A DNA stretch of 33,400 nucleotides from contig NZ_LYVN01000033.1 in the NCBI RefSeq assembly GCF_001990265.1, forward strand, positions 1 through 33,400, written 5' to 3'. A program made the translations under genes and the position numbers. Under the pieces are notes generated by a model, which saw only the letters and a list, made by a program, of their open reading frames with translations, ran no database searches and had not been told where the DNA came from. Below, piece by piece: positions 16,326-24,292 of the stretch. This DNA is from Sphingopyxis sp. KK2 (GTDB lineage Bacteria > Pseudomonadota > Alphaproteobacteria > Sphingomonadales > Sphingomonadaceae). Position 1 is the first letter of the stretch, and every line of letters starts with the position of its first letter.

Positions 16326-18716
16326 ATGAACGGCGGCCGGCACATGCAAATTTCTGAAAATCCTCGCATAATCAACCGCCGGCCCGCGGCACGCGCCACC
16401 TTGCGCCCGCTACTCGCGCTTTCGGCTTCGCTGCTCGGTCTCTCGGCAAGCGCGGCTTTTGCGCAGGACGCGCCCGAACCGCCGCCGGTCACCGAAACGC
16501 TCGCCGATACCGAGATGGCGAAACCCACCCCGCCGCCGCCCGACGCGGTCTTCCCGCCGGTCGAACCGATCATCGAGGATGACGAGTTCGACCGCTCGAT
16601 TCCGAAGATTTCGGCCGAGGACGACCCCGAGCTGAACGTGCCGCTCGAATCGATCGCCGATTTCGAGGCAAAGCAGGCCGCCAAGGCCGCGGCGCAGGGC
16701 AACGCGCCGCCTGGTTCCGAACCCGCGCCGACGCCGGCGCTCGCCGACGGCGACCCGGTCGAGGCGATCGGCGACGCGCCGATCAACGACGCCGAACTCG
16801 CCGCACCGCTGCCGCCGCTCGAAAGCTTCAATGTGGAGCCCGTCGAATTTGCCGAACCCGAGTCCGCCGACGAGACGGTCAAGATCGCCTATACGGTACA
16901 GGTCAACGGCCTCGCGCCCGCCGACGACGGCACCGACGCCGATCTCGCCGACCTGTTCGGCGACCTGTCGGCGCTCTACGACGGCGACGGCGAAGCAGCC
17001 AATGCCTCGATGGTCCGCGCGCGGCTGACCGCCGACGCCGACCTGATGCAGCGCATCCTCGCGTCCGAAGGCTATTATGACGCCCGCGTCGAAACGCGCA
17101 TCGACCGCAGCGGGGGCGACGGGAACGATAATGCTAACGGCAATGGACGTGGCGACCGCCAAGGAGCGGCCACGCCGGCGGCATCGGCGGAACCGGCACA
17201 GCCTCGGCGCCCGCGTTCGCTGATCGCGATCATCGATGTCGTCCCGGGCAAGCGCTACACGCTCTCGGACATCGTCATCAACGCCGCGCCGACGGTGCCG
17301 CCGACGCTGATCGCCGACAATTTCCCGCTCGCGATCGGCGAACCGATCGTCGCGCAGCGCGTCCAGGGTGCGGAGGCGGCGATCGCGCTCAAACTGCCCG
17401 AGGAAGGCTATCCCTTCGCGGTCGTCGGCCAGCGCGACATATTGCTCGACGGCGCGACCGGCGACGGTGTCTACACCTTGCCCGTCGATATCGGCCCGCG
17501 TGCGCGCTTCGGCGGCTTCGAAACGACGGGCAATCTCGCCTTCGACGTCGAGCATGTCGAACTGCTCGCGCGCTTCAAGCGCGGCGACCTCTACGACAGC
17601 CGGATGGCCGACGACCTTCGCCAAGCGCTCGTCGCGACCGGACTGTTCTCGACGGTGTCGGTCGAGGCCAAAAAGACCGGCGAGAGCGCGGGCGACGATA
17701 CCGAATATGTGACGACGCTGGTGACGCAGGAGACCGGCCCGCCGCGCACGCTCGCCGCCAGCGCGGGCTATGGCACGGGCGAGGGCATCCGCGTCGAGGG
17801 CAGTTGGACGCATCGCAACCTCTTCCCGCCCGAAGGCGCGCTGATCGTCCGCGGCCTCGCGGGCACGAAGGAACAGGCGCTCGGTGTGACTTTCCGCCGC
17901 TCGAACGCCGGGCGCCGCGATCGCACCTTCGAACTCGTCGCCGAGGCGTCGCGCAGCAACTACGACGCCTTCGAGGCGCTCACCGGGCGCGTCGGCTTCC
18001 GCGTCAGCCGCGAATCCACCCCGATCTGGCAGAAGAAGATCACCTACGCCTATGGGCTCGACCTGATCGCGACGAGCGAAGACGACTACAGCTTCCTGCT
18101 CGGCGCCCGCGACCGCAGCCTCTATTATATCGCGGGTGTGACCGGCCAGCTCGGCATCGACCGCAGCGACAGCCTGCTCAACCCGACCAAGGGTTTCCGC
18201 ATCACCGGGCTGCTCCAGCCCGAAGGATCGCTGAGCGGCGATTTCTCGCCCTATGCCCGCGCGCGCGTCGACGTCAGCGGCTATTATCCGGTCACCGACA
18301 GCATCGTGCTCGCGGGCCGCGTCCGCGTCGGTTCAATCCTCGGCTCCTCGCGCCAGAATATTGCGCCCTCGCGGCGTTTCTACGCCGGCGGCGGCGGCTC
18401 GGTACGCGGCTTCGGATACCAGCAGCTCGGCCCCAAGGACCCCAACAACGACCCGATCGGCGGCCGCAGCGTCAACGAAGCGGCGGTCGAGGCGCGTTAT
18501 CGCTTCGGCAATTACGGCGTCGTCGGCTTCGTCGACGCGGGACAGGTCTACACCGGCTCGACCCCTGACTTCTCGAACCTGCGCTACGGCGTCGGCATCG
18601 GCGGGCGTTTCTACACCAATTTCGGCCCGATGCGCCTCGACGTCGCGACCCCGATCAACCGCCAGCCCGGCGAAGGACGCGTCAGCGTCTATGTCTCGAT
18701 CGGGCAAGCCTTCTGA
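16326..18716 (+). CDS. tamA: Outer-membrane assembly protein TamA (Omp85 family)
   Basis: About 796 residues from ATG 16326; ATG 16344 is an alternative, and neither has a strong ribosome site. A signal peptide ends near SASAAFAQ. An acidic, proline-rich stretch of roughly 140 residues follows (PEPPPVTETLADTEMAKP, APTPALADGDPVEAIGDAP). POTRA-like modules come next. The first contains ILASEGYYDARVETRID and is interrupted by a Gly/Asn/Ala-rich insert around 17115-17215 before RSLIAIIDVVPGKRYTL. The barrel has the Omp85 motif GGGGSVRGFGYQQLGP and ends in the outer-membrane terminal Phe (GQAF). TamA works with TamB to insert proteins and move lipids to the outer membrane. The stop overlaps the tamB start by 1 nt, confirming the pair. 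Confidence 0.93.
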   Translation: MNGGRHMQISENPRIINRRPAARATLRPLLALSASLLGLSASAAFAQDAPEPPPVTETLADTEMAKPTPPPPDAVFPPVEPIIEDDEFDRSIPKISAEDDPELNVPLESIADFEAKQAAKAAAQGNAPPGSEPAPTPALADGDPVEAIGDAPINDAELAAPLPPLESFNVEPVEFAEPESADETVKIAYTVQVNGLAPADDGTDADLADLFGDLSALYDGDGEAANASMVRARLTADADLMQRILASEGYYDARVETRIDRSGGDGNDNANGNGRGDRQGAATPAASAEPAQPRRPRSLIAIIDVVPGKRYTLSDIVINAAPTVPPTLIADNFPLAIGEPIVAQRVQGAEAAIALKLPEEGYPFAVVGQRDILLDGATGDGVYTLPVDIGPRARFGGFETTGNLAFDVEHVELLARFKRGDLYDSRMADDLRQALVATGLFSTVSVEAKKTGESAGDDTEYVTTLVTQETGPPRTLAASAGYGTGEGIRVEGSWTHRNLFPPEGALIVRGLAGTKEQALGVTFRRSNAGRRDRTFELVAEASRSNYDAFEALTGRVGFRVSRESTPIWQKKITYAYGLDLIATSEDDYSFLLGARDRSLYYIAGVTGQLGIDRSDSLLNPTKGFRITGLLQPEGSLSGDFSPYARARVDVSGYYPVTDSIVLAGRVRVGSILGSSRQNIAPSRRFYAGGGGSVRGFGYQQLGPKDPNNDPIGGRSVNEAAVEARYRFGNYGVVGFVDAGQVYTGSTPDFSNLRYGVGIGGRFYTNFGPMRLDVATPINRQPGEGRVSVYVSIGQAF

Positions 18717-21700
18717 TGGCCGACACCGACGCCTTCGACGACACCCCGCCGCCGCCGAAGGCGAAGCCGGGTTGGCCGCGCCGCATCGCGCGCTGGGCGG
18801 GCATCGCGATCCTCGGCCTCGTCGCGCTCGTCGGCCTGTTCCTGATCGGGCTCAACAGCGACGCCGGGCGCCGCTTCGTCGTCACCCAGATCGAGAAATA
18901 TGAATTCGAAAACGGGATGAAGATCGGCATCGGCCGGCTCGACGGCTCGCTGTTCGGCGCGATGTCGATCCGCGACCTGACGATCTCCGATCCCAAGGGC
19001 GTCTTCATCCGCTCGCCCGAGGTCAAGGTCGACTGGCGGCCCTTCGCCTATTTCTCGAACCATATCGATATCCGCTCGGCGAGCGCACGGACGATCACGA
19101 TGCAGCGGATCCCCGCCTTCAAGCCGGTCCCCGACACCGGCGAGCCTTTGCTTCCCGACATCGATATCGACATCGCCAGATTGCAGGTTGATCGCTTCAT
19201 CTTCGAAGCCCCGGTCGCGGGCCAGCGGCAGGAAGCGCGCATCGCGGGCAAGGTCGCGATCGCCGATCGCCGCGCGCAGGTCACCGCCAACGCCGAAACG
19301 ATCGGCGCCGATGCCAAGGGTGACAAGCTCGCGCTGATCCTCGACGCCGTTCCCGAATCCAACCGCCTCGCGGTCGATCTCGATATCAATGCACCGCAGG
19401 GCGGCGTCCTCGCCGCGATGGGCGGGTTCAAGGAGCCGCTGACCGCCAAGCTGTCGGGCAAGGGCGACTGGAAGGCCTGGACCGGCACGCTCACCGGCAA
19501 TCTCGGCACCCAGCCGCTCGCGCGCCTCGGCCTCGCCGCGCGCGACGGCACCTTCGCGATCAAGGGCACCGCACAGCCCGCGCGCCTGCTCGCCGCCGGG
19601 CCCGCCGCCGACCTGCTCGCGCCCGAGACCGCGATCGACCTCATCGCGCGCCTCGACGAACGCAAGGTCGATCTCGACGGCCGCATCGCCTCCGACGCAG
19701 CGCGCGTCGGGCTCAGCGGCGGCATCGACCTCGGCACCAGCCGTTACGACGGGCTGCAAATCGCCTTCGTGCTGCTCAAGCCCGGCGCGGTCGCGCCCTA
19801 TGTGCGTGGCAGCGGACTGCGCGCCAATGCCCGGCTCGACGGCGAGTTCCGCCTGCCGACGGTCGAATATCAGGCGAACGCCACCAGCCTCGCGGTCAAC
19901 GATATCGTGATCGAGGCGCTGAGCCTGACCGGCAAGGCGCGCGTCGATCCCGACCAGATCATCATTCCCGTCGCGGGCCGCGCGACGCGCATCCGCGGGC
20001 TCGACACCGTCGCCGGCGGCGCGCTCGTCAACGTCCGCCTCGACGGCGACCTCGCGTACAAGGACGGTCGCCTGCTCAGCGACAATATGCGCCTGCGCTC
20101 GAGCCGCATCGACGCCAAGGCGATATTGATCGCCGACCTCAATCGCGGCTTCTACACCGGCGCGATCGACGGGCGGATCGACGATTATCGCATCGAAAGC
20201 GTCGGCGTCTTTGACATCGACACCGACGCCGACCTCAAGACCGCGCCGAACGGCGGGTTCGAAATCGTCGGCCGCGTCCGCGCCCGCTCGACGCAGCTTT
20301 TCAATTCGGGCGTGCGCAACGTCCTTGGCGGCAATGCGACGGCGTCGAGCGACGTGCGCTACGGCACCGACGGCGTCATCCGCTTCTCGAACCTGCGGCT
20401 CAACGCGCCCTTGATGCGGGTGACCAGCGGGCAGGGGAGTTACAATCCCAACGGCCAGATCCAGATCGTCGCGCACGCCTCCTCGACCCAATATGGCCCG
20501 CTCGGGCTGCAACTCGCCGGGACGATCACCGATCCGCGCGCCACGCTCACCGCCGATCGTCCGGGGCTCGGCATCGGGCTCCAGAACCTCGTCGCGCGGA
20601 TCACCGGCGCGACCGGCGGCTATCGCCTCGCGGCCACCGGCGACACCGACTATGGCCCGCTCGCCGCCGATGTCGTGCTGCTCACCGCAAAGGGTCCGCT
20701 GACGATCGACGTCGAGCGTGGCGACCTGTCGGGCATCGGTTTCAAGGGCCGCCTCGTCCAGAGCGCCGCCGGCCCCTTCGTCGGCCAGCTCGACGCGTCG
20801 GGACAGGGCCTCGGCGGGCTGGTCCGGCTCAGCGCCGCGGGCGAATATCAGGCGGCGGCGATCAACGTCCGCGCGAATGACGTCGTGCTGCCCGGGCCGG
20901 CGAAGCTCGCGATCGGTTCGGCGATCGTCGATGCCGACGTCATCCTCTACGACCAGCCGCGCATCATCGCCGATATCCAGGTCGCGCAGACGCAGATCCG
21001 CGATTTCAACATCGCGGTCGGGCGCGTGAAGATCGATTACCAGAATGGCACCGGCAAGGCGCAGGCGCTGGTCGAGGGAACCAGCGGCGTGCCCTTCCGC
21101 ATCGCCGCCAATGCCGATCTTCAGCCGAACCTGTGGCGCGCCTCGGTCCAGGGCCGCGCCACCGGCATCAATTTCCGTACCACCAGCCCGGCGCGCATCA
21201 TCCCCGGCAAGGACGGCTATGAACTGCTGCCGACCAATATCGATTTCGGCCGCGGCAGCAGTGCGCGGCTCGCGGGGCGTTTCGGCGACGGCATCATGCT
21301 CCAGAGCCGGCTCGACCGCGTCAATCTTGCGATGTTCAATGCGGTCTACCCCGATCTTGGCCTCGGCGGGCGGGCGACCGGCAGCCTCGATTTCGAACAG
21401 GCCAATGCCGACAGCTTCCCACGCGCCGACGCGCGGCTGACGATCGACGATTTCACCCGCACCACCGCGGCGACCGTCAGCCAGCCGGTCGACGTTACTT
21501 TTGCGGGCAAACTGCTCGCCGACGGCGGCACCGCCAGCGCGGTGATGCGCAAGCGCGGCAGCGTGATCGGCCGGCTGCAAGCCTCGCTGCGCCCGTTGCC
21601 GCCCGGCGCCGGATCCTGGATGACGCGGCTTCAGGCCGCACCGCTCAGCGGCGGCATCCGCTACAACGGTCCCGCCGACACGCTCTTCTCCTTCGTCGGC

Positions 21701-22945
21701 TCGGGCGACCAGCGCGTCGCGGGACCGATCGGCGTCGCCGCCGATTTCAGTTGCCGACTGTCGGCGCCGTGCCTGAACGGCGTCATCCGCGGCAACGCGC
21801 TGACCTATGAAAATCTGACCTATGGCACGCGGCTCACCAACGTCGTCGTCAACGGCCGCTTCTCGGGCGACCGCCTCGAAATCGAACAGATGACCGCAAC
21901 CGCCGGCGACGGCACGGTCAAGGCATCGGGCTATGTCAGCCTTGCCGCCGACAGCGGCTATCCGATGAAGATCGACGCGACGCTCGACAACGCCCGTCTC
22001 GCACGCAGCGACAATCTGGCCGCGCGTGCGACCGGCACGCTCAGCCTCGAAAAAGTCGCGGGCCAGACCGCCTTGCTGTCGGGCGACCTGCGCCTCCCCG
22101 AAACACGTTACAAGATCGTGCGTCAGGGCGCGGCCAGCGTGCCGGTGCTTACCGGCGTCCGCCGCAAGCCGCCCGCCGGGCGCCCGCGGGTCAGCGGCGA
22201 CGGTCTCGCGTCGGTCGGCGGCAGCCTGTTCGACCTGATCCGGCTCGACATCCGCCTGCGCGCGGGCGACGAAATCTATGTCAGCGGCATGGGGCTCGAA
22301 TCCGAATGGCAGGCCGACGTCACGCTGAAGGGCACGACACAGGCACCGCGCGTCACCGGCGAGATCGAGTTGGTGCGCGGCACCCTCGGCTTCGCGGGGC
22401 GTTCGTTCGAACTCTCGGAAGGCCGTGTGACCTTCCCGACCGGCGACGCCTTCGATCCGTCGATCCGGCTGATCGCGACCGACACGATCGAGGAGGTCAC
22501 CGTCACGGTGAACGTCTCGGGCCGCGCCCAGAATCCGCAGATCACCTTCTCCAGCGTCCCCGGCCTGCCGCAGGACGAAATCGTGTCGCGTATCCTGTTC
22601 GGCGACTCGATTACCGCGCTGTCGCCGCTGCAGGCGGTCCAGCTCGCCGCCTCGCTCAACGCGCTGCGCGGCAGCGGCGGGCTCAGCCCGCTCGGCGCGC
22701 TGCAATCGGCGACGGGCATCGACCGGCTTCGCGTCCTCGGTCCCGACGATACGCAGGGCCGCGGCACCGCGCTCGCCGCGGGCCAGCATATCACCAACGA
22801 CATCTATCTCGAGGTCATTACCGACGGTCGCGGCTATACCGCGACCCAGCTTGAAATCAGCCTGACCCCGGCGCTCTCGATCCTCAGCCAGGCGGGCGGG
22901 TCGGGCCAGACCAATTTCAGCATCCGCTACCGCAAGGATTATTGA
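18716..22945 (+). CDS. tamB: Translocation and assembly module protein TamB (DUF490/AsmA-like)
   Basis: 1409 residues, within the TamB range. A single N-terminal membrane helix (IAILGLVALVGLFLIGLN, about residues 32-49) is followed by SDAGRRFV, as in TamB. A very long repetitive beta-rich periplasmic body follows, expected to form the hydrophobic groove that carries lipid or barrel substrates across the periplasm. The C-terminal DUF490 signature is clear: NPQITFSSVPGLPQDEIVSRI, then LFGDSITALSPLQAVQLA and an ATGIDRLRV segment, ending SIRYRKDY. ATG 18716 shares the A of the tamA stop, and its own stop shares a base with the next gene. Its opposite strand is open for more than 4 kb, which I treat as a GC-composition shadow. 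Confidence 0.95.
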   Translation: MADTDAFDDTPPPPKAKPGWPRRIARWAGIAILGLVALVGLFLIGLNSDAGRRFVVTQIEKYEFENGMKIGIGRLDGSLFGAMSIRDLTISDPKGVFIRSPEVKVDWRPFAYFSNHIDIRSASARTITMQRIPAFKPVPDTGEPLLPDIDIDIARLQVDRFIFEAPVAGQRQEARIAGKVAIADRRAQVTANAETIGADAKGDKLALILDAVPESNRLAVDLDINAPQGGVLAAMGGFKEPLTAKLSGKGDWKAWTGTLTGNLGTQPLARLGLAARDGTFAIKGTAQPARLLAAGPAADLLAPETAIDLIARLDERKVDLDGRIASDAARVGLSGGIDLGTSRYDGLQIAFVLLKPGAVAPYVRGSGLRANARLDGEFRLPTVEYQANATSLAVNDIVIEALSLTGKARVDPDQIIIPVAGRATRIRGLDTVAGGALVNVRLDGDLAYKDGRLLSDNMRLRSSRIDAKAILIADLNRGFYTGAIDGRIDDYRIESVGVFDIDTDADLKTAPNGGFEIVGRVRARSTQLFNSGVRNVLGGNATASSDVRYGTDGVIRFSNLRLNAPLMRVTSGQGSYNPNGQIQIVAHASSTQYGPLGLQLAGTITDPRATLTADRPGLGIGLQNLVARITGATGGYRLAATGDTDYGPLAADVVLLTAKGPLTIDVERGDLSGIGFKGRLVQSAAGPFVGQLDASGQGLGGLVRLSAAGEYQAAAINVRANDVVLPGPAKLAIGSAIVDADVILYDQPRIIADIQVAQTQIRDFNIAVGRVKIDYQNGTGKAQALVEGTSGVPFRIAANADLQPNLWRASVQGRATGINFRTTSPARIIPGKDGYELLPTNIDFGRGSSARLAGRFGDGIMLQSRLDRVNLAMFNAVYPDLGLGGRATGSLDFEQANADSFPRADARLTIDDFTRTTAATVSQPVDVTFAGKLLADGGTASAVMRKRGSVIGRLQASLRPLPPGAGSWMTRLQAAPLSGGIRYNGPADTLFSFVGSGDQRVAGPIGVAADFSCRLSAPCLNGVIRGNALTYENLTYGTRLTNVVVNGRFSGDRLEIEQMTATAGDGTVKASGYVSLAADSGYPMKIDATLDNARLARSDNLAARATGTLSLEKVAGQTALLSGDLRLPETRYKIVRQGAASVPVLTGVRRKPPAGRPRVSGDGLASVGGSLFDLIRLDIRLRAGDEIYVSGMGLESEWQADVTLKGTTQAPRVTGEIELVRGTLGFAGRSFELSEGRVTFPTGDAFDPSIRLIATDTIEEVTVTVNVSGRAQNPQITFSSVPGLPQDEIVSRILFGDSITALSPLQAVQLAASLNALRGSGGLSPLGALQSATGIDRLRVLGPDDTQGRGTALAAGQHITNDIYLEVITDGRGYTATQLEISLTPALSILSQAGGSGQTNFSIRYRKDY

Positions 22946-23175
22946 TGCGCGTCGCGCTGCTCCTGCTGCCCCTGCTCCTCGCAGCCTGCAAGGAGGAGCC
23001 GAAGTTCGAGGATCGCTTCGACAAGGCTTCGAAGGAAATCGACGCGCGCGCCAAGGCGATGGACGCCGACATCGCCGCCGCCGACAAGGCCGCAAAGGAT
23101 GCGGGGGAGGGCGAGCCAAAAGCCTTGCCTCCGGCAGCGGCCCCGTCTAACGCGCCTGAGTCATCTGGGGAGTAG
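22945..23175 (+). CDS. Small charged lipoprotein downstream of tamB
   Basis: 76 residues. The signal is MRVALLLLPLLLAAC with lipid-modified Cys15. The mature part is a single charged helix (KEEPKFEDRFDKASKEID, ARAKAMDADIAAADKAAKD) with a Pro/Ala tail. It is not recognised as a named family. ATG 22945 overlaps the tamB stop by 1 nt, so expression is coupled to tamB and an accessory role in the TAM machinery is a fair inference. The last three codons and stop (GGG GAG TAG) coincide with the conserved 5' element of the following riboswitch, so coding and RNA constraints overlap here. Confidence 0.8.
   Translation: MRVALLLLPLLLAACKEEPKFEDRFDKASKEIDARAKAMDADIAAADKAAKDAGEGEPKALPPAAAPSNAPESSGE
23125..23153 (+). 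promoter_or_regulatory. Candidate promoter inside the lipoprotein gene, driving the riboswitch transcript
   Basis: TTGCCT (23125-23130), a 17-nt spacer and TAACGC (23148-23153) would place initiation near 23160, immediately before the riboswitch aptamer. The -10 match is poor. The alternative is that the riboswitch is read only as part of the tamA-tamB-lipoprotein transcript. Confidence 0.3.
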
Positions 23176-23283
23176 CCAGCCGTCCGTTCGGGACGGGCCA
23201 TCGTGTCAACATACTCGGTCGAGAGGCCGTGGTGCGATGGAAGCGGGAGCACCGCTTGGGCGAGACCAATGGCATCGACCCCA
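23166..23283 (+). ncRNA. yybP-ykoY (manganese-sensing) riboswitch aptamer
   Basis: The conserved elements appear in order: TGGGGAGTAGCC (from 23166), TGTCAACATACTCGGTC (from 23204), and GGGCGAGACC (23258-23267). GAGTA (23170-23174) can pair with TACTC (23212-23216). CCGTCC (23180-23185) and GGACGG (23191-23196) form a hairpin, GGTC (23217-23220) pairs with GACC (23264-23267), and GGTGC/GCACC forms a further arm. This class binds Mn2+ and controls Mn exporters such as MntP, Alx and the GDT1/TMEM165 family, exactly what follows here. The 3' boundary is approximate. The aptamer begins inside the preceding lipoprotein gene. Confidence 0.88.
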
Positions 23284-23285
23284 CG

Positions 23286-23345
23286 TCCGGGCCGGGCGGC
23301 GGGAATCGATGTCCGTTGTTCTTGCTACGCCGCCCGGCCCCGGAG
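23286..23345 (+). promoter_or_regulatory. Expression-platform hairpin masking the ribosome site
   Basis: GGGCCGGGCGGCG (23289-23301) and CGCCGCCCGGCCC (23328-23340) are perfect 13-base complements around a 26-nt loop. In an alternative register TCCGG (23286-23290) pairs with CCGGA (23340-23344), which takes up most of the GGAG (23342-23345) ribosome site that lies seven nt before the ATG at 23353. No T-run follows, so control of translation rather than termination is likely. How the Mn-bound aptamer would open it is inferred. Confidence 0.65.
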
Positions 23346-23352
23346 TCCGTAT

Positions 23353-23925
23353 ATGGAAGCCCTCTTCACCTCGACTGCCGTCGTCGCGCTCGCCGAAATC
23401 GGCGACAAGACGCAATTGCTCGCGATCCTGCTCGCGACGCGCTTCAACAAGCCCGCCCCGATCATATTCGGAATCCTCGTCGCGACGCTCGCCAACCATG
23501 CGCTCGCCGCGCTGCTCGGCGCCTCGGCGGCATCTTTTCTCGACAGCGCATGGTTCCGCTACGCGATCGGCCTCAGCTTTATCGCGATGGCCGCCTGGAC
23601 GCTCGTCCCCGACAAGTTCGACGATGACGAAGCTCCCAAGCCGCGCTTCGGCGCCTTCCTCACCACGCTGATCGCCTTTTTCCTCGTCGAGATGGGCGAC
23701 AAGACGCAGGTCGCGACGATCGCGCTCGGCGCGCAGTATCACAGCGTTCCGCTGGTCACGGCGGGCACGACGCTCGGCATGATGATCGCCAACGTCCCGG
23801 CGATCTTCCTCGGTCATGAACTCCTGAAGCGCGTCAACCTCGACACCGTGCGCAGGGTCGCGGCTGGACTGTTCCTCGTCATCGGCCTGTGGGTGCTCGC
23901 GCAGGCCGCAGGCTGGATCGGCTGA
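23353..23925 (+). CDS. Manganese exporter, GDT1/TMEM165 (UPF0016) family
   Basis: 190 residues with about six membrane helices. The family hallmark is two copies of E-x-G-D-K-T, one in each half: ALAEIGDKTQLLAILLATRF near residue 15 and FFLVEMGDKTQVATIALG near residue 115. The acidic residues of both copies form the cation path. Members export Mn2+ (in some cases Ca2+) from the cytoplasm. ATG 23353 follows a GGAG ribosome site that is part of the riboswitch hairpin, so translation should rise when Mn2+ is high. The SMR transporter gene begins 23 nt downstream and may be in the same transcript. Confidence 0.93.
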   Translation: MEALFTSTAVVALAEIGDKTQLLAILLATRFNKPAPIIFGILVATLANHALAALLGASAASFLDSAWFRYAIGLSFIAMAAWTLVPDKFDDDEAPKPRFGAFLTTLIAFFLVEMGDKTQVATIALGAQYHSVPLVTAGTTLGMMIANVPAIFLGHELLKRVNLDTVRRVAAGLFLVIGLWVLAQAAGWIG

Positions 23926-23948
23926 CGATCCGGGGATAGGAGAGGGCG

Positions 23949-24278
23949 ATGAACTATCTCTATCTCGCGCTGGCGATCGTGGCGGAGGTCATCGCGACCT
24001 CGTGCCTCAAATGGTCGGAAGGCTTTACGAAGCTGGTCCCCTCGATCGTCACCGTGATCGGCTACGCCATCGCCTTCTACTTTCTGTCGCTCACGCTGCG
24101 CACCATCCCGACCGGCATCGCATATGCGATCTGGTCGGGTGCCGGCATCGTGCTGATCGCCGCGGTCGCCTGGGCGTTTCAGGGGCAGAAGCTCGACGCT
24201 CCCGCGGTCATCGGCATGGCGCTGATCATCGCAGGGGTAGCGGTGATGAACCTCTTCTCGAAAGTCGCCGCGCACTAG
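23949..24278 (+). CDS. Small multidrug resistance (SMR) transporter, EmrE-like
   Basis: 109 residues with four membrane helices, the exact SMR size. It closely follows Emr[22 protein letters not shown] with the essential Glu (Glu13, matching EmrE Glu14), [10 protein letters not shown], and [18 protein letters not shown], the signature of the multidrug rather than guanidinium branch. It exchanges protons for cationic aromatic compounds or quaternary ammonium ions as an antiparallel dimer in the inner membrane. AGGAGAGGG precedes ATG 23949. It lies 23 nt after the Mn exporter, so it could share the riboswitch transcript. It converges with the hydrolase gene, leaving 14 nt between the stops and no visible terminator. 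Confidence 0.95.
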   Translation: MNYLYLALAIVAEVIATSCLKWSEGFTKLVPSIVTVIGYAIAFYFLSLTLRTIPTGIAYAIWSGAGIVLIAAVAWAFQGQKLDAPAVIGMALIIAGVAVMNLFSKVAAH

Positions 24279-24292
24279 GCGCGGTGTCGGGG

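Noticed and set aside
18689..23119. A minus-strand open frame of about 1476 codons opposite tamB and tamA's end
   Set aside because: It is antisense to a clear TamB and is Arg/Ala/Asp-rich without domains; long antisense frames are expected in GC-rich DNA with strong third-position GC.
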